Assembly: GCA_938008575.1 (NCBI GenBank)
Contig: CALLKB010000149.1
Coordinates: 1-10,416, forward strand
Length of the DNA stretch: 10,416 bases
From: an uncultured Cytophagaceae bacterium
GTDB taxonomy: Bacteria > Bacteroidota > Bacteroidia > Cytophagales > Spirosomataceae
Reading direction: 5' to 3'
This document shows positions 6,154 to 10,416 of the stretch, piece by piece. Each line of letters begins with the position of its first letter. Positions within the stretch are counted from its first letter, which is position 1. The notes beneath the pieces were generated by a model, which saw only the letters and a list, made by a program, of their open reading frames with translations, had not been told where the DNA came from and searched no databases. The translations under genes and the position numbers were made by a program.

Positions 6154-7539
6154 TTACTTGCGTTTGCTTTCATAGAATTTCAAGAAATCTTGAATCTTAT
6201 CAACAGGAATTCGTTTCCCAATAATATGCTTCGATTTATCTAAAATATAGACCACTGGTGTTGCGTAGGCATCAAAAGTCTTTTGGAAATCCGTATAGTA
6301 TTCTTCCTTCCCCGTTTTCGCGTTGATATGAATATCGATACCATTCTTCCAATTCTGAATCTTAAACTCTTCAATAAATTTCTTCCACATCACTTTATCA
6401 CGTACCAAACAAGCTGCTAAAACGGCAATATTTTTCGATTTAAAATAGGCGTCTTGCTTTAAGAGTTTTGGCGTTTCTTCTTTACAATGGCTGCAATCTG
6501 GATCATAAATAAATAAAATAGTATAGTTCGCTTGAATAGAGGCCGTTGTCAACAACTTCCCTGATGGATCGGTTAAAAACATTTCAGGAATACGCTTACC
6601 AATTAAGAGCGGTTTGATAATCGCTATACGCTCTTTCATTTTGCGAATCGTCGTTGTGTCCCACATTTGAGGTTCCCCTATGTAGTACTTCTCTGCTAAA
6701 TGCACAAAAGCGCCATCCGTACCTACCACATTGTGATTTTCATAAGTACTTGCAATTTTATAAACGACATACTTCCGCATCGCTTGGTTCTTAATACCAG
6801 CTAATAATCGATCGGCATCTTTCGATATCGAATCGGATTCTTGAACCACGAGGTCTTCAAAATATTTATCAATTTTTTTCTGTAAAAAAGGTGTTCTGAT
6901 GAATCGTTCATCATTCAAATCCACATTGTCGAAATAATGCTTTTTATAATATATAAACTGAAACTTATACAAATCACTGCTATCTTTTGAAGTTTTCACT
7001 GGCCTTGAATAAGCAGGAATTTCTGGCTCTAAACTAGCCTGAATCAATTTAGACACAAATAATTTCGAGTGATCTAGTATCCATTTCTTTTGAATTTTAG
7101 CCATCTCTGTACGTAATTGTTCAGGCTTTTGCTTCCCTTGCAAGCCTAAATAAGCTGCCGTCATATCCTTCTGAAAAGCATAGAAAGCTTCATTCTCAGG
7201 ACTTTGCTGAATTTTCATTTGGCCAACGACATCTGCTGTATCCGTTTCAAAGGAAAAATTCGCATTGCCAATCACCAAATCAAAATATTTATTCTTATTA
7301 AAGGAAACTAGGTATAAACCTTCATCCAAAGTTTCTGAACCGCTAAATACAAATCGACCGCTACTATCAACTTGGGCCGTGTCCTTAATTACTTGTTGGC
7401 TCGCCCCAAAATAATGCGCCAAATACACCTCGGTATTTTGTAATCCCTTGATTTTACCTTTGATTTCAAACGCAGGATTCTGTGCCTTAGCACCGAATAG
7501 ACCAACAAAAAGAAGCAATACGAATAAGTGGACTTTCAT
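6154..7539 (-). CDS. TlpA-like thiol-disulfide protein with DUF4369 and DUF5106-type domains
   Basis: A 461-residue exported protein. Signal peptide at 1-20 (MKVHLFVLLLFVGLFGAKAQ). Residues 22-100 match a DUF4369 beta domain (FEIKGKIKGLQNTEVYLAHYFG...SSGRFVFSG). The helical middle part, about 110-310, is like DUF5106. The C-terminal thioredoxin fold (about 318-461) has the redox motif CSHC (349-352) after ILFIYDPD and a cis-proline motif ATPVVYILD (426-434). Proteins of this layout are abundant in Bacteroidota and probably reduce or rearrange disulfides of exported proteins; the partner is unknown. CxxC and cis-Pro are intact, so redox activity is plausible. The start ATG (7539-7537) has a TATTTTTG -7 element 32 nt upstream. 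The gene is divergent from the DUF218 gene and ends against the RlpA-like gene with no gap. No terminator was found past its stop. Confidence 0.88.
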   Translation of the reverse strand: MKVHLFVLLLFVGLFGAKAQNPAFEIKGKIKGLQNTEVYLAHYFGASQQVIKDTAQVDSSGRFVFSGSETLDEGLYLVSFNKNKYFDLVIGNANFSFETDTADVVGQMKIQQSPENEAFYAFQKDMTAAYLGLQGKQKPEQLRTEMAKIQKKWILDHSKLFVSKLIQASLEPEIPAYSRPVKTSKDSSDLYKFQFIYYKKHYFDNVDLNDERFIRTPFLQKKIDKYFEDLVVQESDSISKDADRLLAGIKNQAMRKYVVYKIASTYENHNVVGTDGAFVHLAEKYYIGEPQMWDTTTIRKMKERIAIIKPLLIGKRIPEMFLTDPSGKLLTTASIQANYTILFIYDPDCSHCKEETPKLLKQDAYFKSKNIAVLAACLVRDKVMWKKFIEEFKIQNWKNGIDIHINAKTGKEEYYTDFQKTFDAYATPVVYILDKSKHIIGKRIPVDKIQDFLKFYESKRK

Positions 7540-7550
7540 AAAATTTAGGC

Positions 7551-7558
7551 TAATTTTA
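7551..7558 (+). promoter_or_regulatory. Possible -7 element of the DUF218 gene
   Basis: TAATTTTA, one mismatch from TAnnTTTG, 23 nt before the ATG at 7582, within a 42-nt divergent gap. Weak evidence. Confidence 0.25.
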
Positions 7559-7571
7559 ATAATCTTAATTT

Positions 7572-7579
7572 CAAAAATA
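7572..7579 (-). promoter_or_regulatory. -7 element of the TlpA-like gene promoter
   Basis: TATTTTTG on the minus strand, an exact TAnnTTTG match. It ends 2 nt before the ATG of the divergent DUF218 gene, so the minus-strand promoter's upstream part must lie within that gene's first codons. Confidence 0.6.
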
Positions 7580-7581
7580 CA

Positions 7582-8352
7582 ATGTTTTTCACGCTATCTA
7601 AAATAATTGATTTTTTACTTTTACCAATTACTTGGATTATTCTATCTGCAAGCCTCATTGCAGTTAGCAGAAGTCAGAAAACAAGAAAGATTACAGGATA
7701 TTTTCTAATTAGTCTTTTGGTTTTAGGCTCCAATACACTCATTATCAATTCACTATATTCCGCTTATGAAATACCACAAATCCAAGCGAAAGGGCATTAT
7801 CCCTTAGCAATCGTTTTAGGAGGAGGCATGATTCGTGAGCCACAAGAAGATCCTAACAGAATCAATGTGGGTGAAAGTGCTGACCGATTCATGCAAGCTG
7901 CCATATTGTTCAAACATGGTATAGTTGACCAAATTCTTATTACGGGAGGAAACACATCGATAGGTAATCTCAAGATTGATGAAAGCAATGAAACCGAACA
8001 TGTCAAACGGGTATTAATCGAAATGGGGATACCTTCAGACAAAATAATCCTAGAAAAGCAGGCTAAAAACACCTACGAAAACGCAAGAAATTGTAAAGTG
8101 ATCCTCGATTCTTTGGCATTGAAACAACCGATATTATTAATCACCTCAGCCTATCATATGCGTCGGTCGATGGCCTGCTTTAGCAAACAAGGAATTCAGG
8201 TAATTCCATATGCGGTTGATAGCAAGAAAAAGGACACCCAATTAGGTGTCCTTGAATGTATTATTCCTTCTGAGCGAGAACTTTTTAAATTATCTGTAAT
8301 CGTTAGAGAAATGTTTGGATTCGTAATTTATCGAATCATGGGATATGCTTAG
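7582..8352 (+). CDS. YdcF/ElyC-like DUF218 membrane protein
   Basis: A 256-residue inner-membrane protein with two N-terminal hydrophobic helices (about 8-28 and 38-58) followed by a soluble DUF218 domain (74-225). Motifs seen: AIVLGGG (76-82), GESADRFMQAAILFKHG (97-113), ILITGG (118-123), KNTYENARN (162-170) and LLITSAYHMRRS (185-196). These are the standard motif set of the YdcF/SanA/ElyC superfamily. The length and two-helix layout are closest to E. coli ElyC, which affects peptidoglycan and enterobacterial common antigen precursor metabolism at the undecaprenyl-phosphate step; transfer of that role to this protein is inference. The start ATG was chosen because it follows the divergent gap directly and begins the first helix. 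The stop overlaps the pfkA stop by 4 nt (8349-8352). A terminator for pfkA is embedded in codons for about residues 216-224. Confidence 0.88.
   Translation: MFFTLSKIIDFLLLPITWIILSASLIAVSRSQKTRKITGYFLISLLVLGSNTLIINSLYSAYEIPQIQAKGHYPLAIVLGGGMIREPQEDPNRINVGESADRFMQAAILFKHGIVDQILITGGNTSIGNLKIDESNETEHVKRVLIEMGIPSDKIILEKQAKNTYENARNCKVILDSLALKQPILLITSAYHMRRSMACFSKQGIQVIPYAVDSKKKDTQLGVLECIIPSERELFKLSVIVREMFGFVIYRIMGYA
8227..8253 (-). terminator. Probable pfkA terminator inside the DUF218 coding sequence
   Basis: Perfect 9-bp inverted repeat AAGGACACC (8230-8238) / GGTGTCCTT (8245-8253), loop 6 nt. Read on the minus strand the stem ends in GGTGTCC followed by TTTTT (8231-8227). It is about 95-120 nt past the pfkA stop and inside the opposing gene. 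The shape is that of a standard intrinsic terminator. Confidence 0.7.
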
Positions 8353-9323
8353 GTAGACAAAATTTCCACCATGCGAATTAAATCCTCAGATACGGGTTTC
8401 TTTTTCGTAATCGTATCATGGAAAGGTGTGTAAACCAATTGATTATTAATCACACCAGCCATCACATTTTTCTCCCCACGTAACAATCCTTCCAAAGCAC
8501 CTAAGCCTAGACGAGATGCCAAAATGCGATCTTGCGCAGTAGGAATACCTCCACGTTGTATGTGTCCCAATGTGGTTACACGAATATCAATTTTGTTACC
8601 CATTTTCTCACGAATCTTTTTCGCAACAATTTGAGCATTTCCTTCTTCGTCTCCTTCTGCAACCACCACGATTGATGATGATTTTTGCTTCGCAAAACCA
8701 TTGTTTAATATCGTAACGATTTCATCTACAGGTGTTAAATTTTCCGGAATCATCAAAGCTTCAGCCCCACCCGCAATACCACATTGAACAGCAATATAAC
8801 CTGAATCGCGGCCCATTACTTCAATAAAAAATACGCGGTCATGCGAATCTGCCGTATCACGAATTTTATCAATGGCATCTAAAGCCGTGTTCACAGCCGT
8901 ATCATAACCAATTGTATAATCAGTTCCGTATAAATCGTTATCGATTGTCCCTGGAGCACCTACAGTAGGAATTTTGAATTCATTAAAGAATATCTCAGCT
9001 CCTGTAAAGGTTCCATTTCCACCAATTGCAACAAGCCCTTCAATACCAAGTTCTTGCAATTTATCGTATGCTTTTTGGCGACCTTCTGTCGTCATAAATT
9101 CTTTTGAACGAGCCGATTTCAAAATCGTACCCCCACGTTGGATAATGTTACTAACAGATTGAGAATTCAACGGGATGATATCCCCTTTGATCATTCCATT
9201 ATATCCACGAATAATTCCATAAACTTCTACTCCATGATAAGCAGCACCCCGCACAATTGCACGAATACACGCATTCATTCCGGGAGCGTCACCACCTGAG
9301 GTAAATACAGCTATTTTCTTCAT
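8349..9323 (-). CDS. pfkA: ATP-dependent 6-phosphofructokinase
   Basis: A 324-residue glycolytic enzyme converting fructose 6-phosphate and ATP to fructose 1,6-bisphosphate. I place the start at ATG 9323-9321; the frame opens one codon earlier at a TTG. Motifs in this numbering: TSGGDAPGMNA (9-19), R21 and R25 of the effector site, SAR with R72, PGTIDND (124-130) with catalytic D128, MGR (170-172), and LGHIQRGG (252-259) with H254 and R257. The ATP/Mg site normally reads GGDGS/T, but here it is GGNGT (101-105), with Asn103 at the position of E. coli Asp103. By-eye alignment also puts Ser at the place of E. coli effector residue Arg54, so ADP/PEP control may differ. TATTTTTG lies upstream as -7 element; a terminator lies inside the convergent DUF218 gene. 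Confidence 0.95.
   Translation of the reverse strand: MKKIAVFTSGGDAPGMNACIRAIVRGAAYHGVEVYGIIRGYNGMIKGDIIPLNSQSVSNIIQRGGTILKSARSKEFMTTEGRQKAYDKLQELGIEGLVAIGGNGTFTGAEIFFNEFKIPTVGAPGTIDNDLYGTDYTIGYDTAVNTALDAIDKIRDTADSHDRVFFIEVMGRDSGYIAVQCGIAGGAEALMIPENLTPVDEIVTILNNGFAKQKSSSIVVVAEGDEEGNAQIVAKKIREKMGNKIDIRVTTLGHIQRGGIPTAQDRILASRLGLGALEGLLRGEKNVMAGVINNQLVYTPFHDTITKKKPVSEDLIRMVEILST
8380..8405 (+). terminator. Weak terminator candidate for the DUF218 gene inside pfkA
   Basis: AAATCC (8380-8385) can pair with GGGTTT (8394-8399), with one G-U pair and an 8-nt loop, followed by CTTTTT (8400-8405). It starts 28 nt past the DUF218 stop. The stem is short and weak, so this is tentative. Confidence 0.3.
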
Positions 9324-9361
9324 CAAACTATTTTTAAATACATGTCACCATGAAAATCTAC

Positions 9362-9369
9362 CAAAAATA
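9362..9369 (-). promoter_or_regulatory. -7 element of pfkA promoter
   Basis: TATTTTTG on the minus strand, exact TAnnTTTG match, 38 nt before the pfkA ATG, in the 143-nt divergent gap (9324-9466) between pfkA and the peptidase gene. Confidence 0.6.
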
Positions 9370-9438
9370 CGATTTTAATCGTTTAATCCATAAAAATAGC
9401 CTAGATTTTGAATCGATTTTTTATAAAATTCATCTATA

Positions 9439-9454
9439 AAGTTTTGTAATTTGC
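9439..9454 (+). promoter_or_regulatory. Possible -7 region of the M42 peptidase gene
   Basis: AAGTTTTG (9439-9446, one mismatch from TAnnTTTG) is followed directly by TAATTTGC (9447-9454, a one-base-shorter variant). Either could serve, giving a very short leader before the ATG at 9467. An AGGA (9455-9458) 8 nt before the ATG could act as a Shine-Dalgarno, unlike the other chromosomal genes here. Confidence 0.3.
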
Positions 9455-9466
9455 AGGAATTAAAAA

Positions 9467-10416
9467 ATGAATAATATGCCAACAACAGCTAACGAATTCT
9501 TATATAGTTATTTAAACAATGCCTCTCCCACAGGCTTTGAATCTTCAGGCCAAAAAATTTGGTTGGACTACCTAAAACCTTACATCGACGAAAAAATTAT
9601 CGATACGTATGGTACAGCCGTAGGGGTTATCAATCCCGGACAGCCTTATAAAGTAGTCATTGAAGCGCATGCCGATGAAATTTCTTGGTTCGTCAATTAT
9701 ATTGATGACAACGGATATTTATTTCTTCGTCGGAACGGAGGCTCTGACGCCTTAATCGCTCCTTCCATGCGTGCGAACATTCATACCAAAGAAAAAGTCG
9801 TAAAGGGAATTTTCGGTTGGCCTGCCATCCATGTGCGCGATCTTGCCAAAGACAAAGCTCCTTCGATTGACGATATATTCATCGACTGTGGCGCTGCAAA
9901 TAAAAAGGAAGTGGAAGAAATGGGCATTCACGTGGGAACGGTTGTTACGTTTGAAGATGGCCTTACTGAATTAAATAACAAGTATTTAGTTGGCCGTGCT
10001 TTAGACAACCGCATCGGAGGCTACATGATCGCGCAAGTAGCTCGCAAATTGAAAGAGAATAACATTCAATTACCTTTTACCCTTTATGTGGTAAACTCGG
10101 TACAAGAAGAAATTGGATTACGTGGTGCGGAAATGATTGTTCGCCGATTAAAACCGGATTTGGCATTCATTACCGATGTGACACATGATACACAATCGCC
10201 CATGTACAACAAGAAAACCCAAGGTGATATGTCTTGTGGCAAAGGACCTGTTATTTGCTATGGCCCTGCGGTACAAAATAATGTGCGTGATTTCATCATC
10301 GATGTGGCAAAAGAAAACAACATCGATTTCCAGCGCCAAGCCGTTTCTCGTTCTACAGGAACGGATACGGATTCCTTCGCTTATGCAACAGAAGGCGTTG
10401 CGTCAGCTTTGATATC
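9467..10416 (+). CDS. M42 family metallo-aminopeptidase, 3' end outside the window
   Basis: The frame is open from ATG 9467 (alternative ATG 9476) to the window edge: 316 residues of a family that is usually about 350-360 long. M42 enzymes are cytoplasmic di-metal aminopeptidases, commonly large TET dodecamers, that trim peptides (glutamyl aminopeptidase/deblocking type; older annotations call them endoglucanase M). Visible active-site residues: H68 and D70 in IEAHADEI, bridging D180 in RALDNRIGGY, catalytic E214 and ligand E215 in VQEEIGLRGA, and D237 in ITDVTHDT. The spacing matches Pyrococcus TET (His68, Asp182, Glu212/213, Asp235). The last metal ligand, a His near residue 320, would lie just past the edge. 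The RSTGTDTDSFAYATEGV stretch near 295-311 is also typical. It is divergent from pfkA. Exact substrate preference cannot be read from the sequence. Confidence 0.93.
   Translation, partial: MNNMPTTANEFLYSYLNNASPTGFESSGQKIWLDYLKPYIDEKIIDTYGTAVGVINPGQPYKVVIEAHADEISWFVNYIDDNGYLFLRRNGGSDALIAPSMRANIHTKEKVVKGIFGWPAIHVRDLAKDKAPSIDDIFIDCGAANKKEVEEMGIHVGTVVTFEDGLTELNNKYLVGRALDNRIGGYMIAQVARKLKENNIQLPFTLYVVNSVQEEIGLRGAEMIVRRLKPDLAFITDVTHDTQSPMYNKKTQGDMSCGKGPVICYGPAVQNNVRDFIIDVAKENNIDFQRQAVSRSTGTDTDSFAYATEGVASALI

Noticed and set aside
6179..6194. TTCAAG/CTTGAA hairpin after the RlpA-like gene as a terminator
   Set aside because: Only six mostly A-T pairs and no T-run. It lies inside the TlpA-like coding region and is likely chance.
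7797..8072. Minus-strand frames within the DUF218 gene
   Set aside because: Antisense to conserved DUF218 motifs, with no start signal or family resemblance.
10148..10412. Short open frames on both strands inside the peptidase gene
   Set aside because: They overlap the continuous M42 frame, which carries the active-site motifs.
1..10416. CRISPR arrays, tRNA or rRNA genes, transposases, toxin-antitoxin or defence systems
   Set aside because: No spaced direct repeats, cloverleaf sequences or matching protein motifs were seen. There is no stretch above 300 nt without a gene.

Overview
The window joins two unrelated pieces of DNA. Positions 1 to about 2,480 are the minus-strand structural module of a tailed phage: a truncated head-decoration-like protein, a small conserved virion-associated protein, a head-tail adaptor, and the start of a stabilisation/tail-hub (beta-propeller-like) protein. 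Every intact phage gene start has a good Shine-Dalgarno sequence and the genes are tightly coupled, as in phages of Proteobacteria. From about 2,480 to the end the DNA is a Bacteroidota chromosome. It carries a type IX secretion plug gene and a PUR/DUF3276 gene, TAnnTTTG-type -7 promoter elements, and mostly AT-rich leaders without Shine-Dalgarno sequences. The order or family cannot be fixed from the sequence alone.

The chromosomal part reads: 3' end of an ABC-F ATPase gene (+), T9SS plug (+), ychF (-), DUF3276/PUR protein (-), RlpA-like protein (+), DUF4369/thioredoxin-fold lipoprotein-like or periplasmic protein (-), YdcF/ElyC-like DUF218 membrane protein (+), pfkA (-), and an M42 aminopeptidase (+) that runs off the right edge. 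These are mostly housekeeping and envelope genes: translation-related ATPases (ABC-F, YchF), glycolysis (PfkA), peptide turnover (M42), and cell-envelope upkeep or secretion (plug, RlpA, TlpA-like, DUF218).

Gene packing is extreme. All three convergent gene pairs abut or overlap by up to 4 nt. For two of them a plausible intrinsic terminator for the minus-strand gene lies inside the coding sequence of the opposing gene. Four minus-strand genes carry a clear -7 TAnnTTTG element.

The most important point for a reader is the junction near 2,404-2,489. Two unrelated genes in opposite orientations are both cut there at their 5' ends, with no integrase or attachment site visible. It looks more like an assembly or cloning chimera than a real prophage boundary. 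No convincing new multi-gene system was found.
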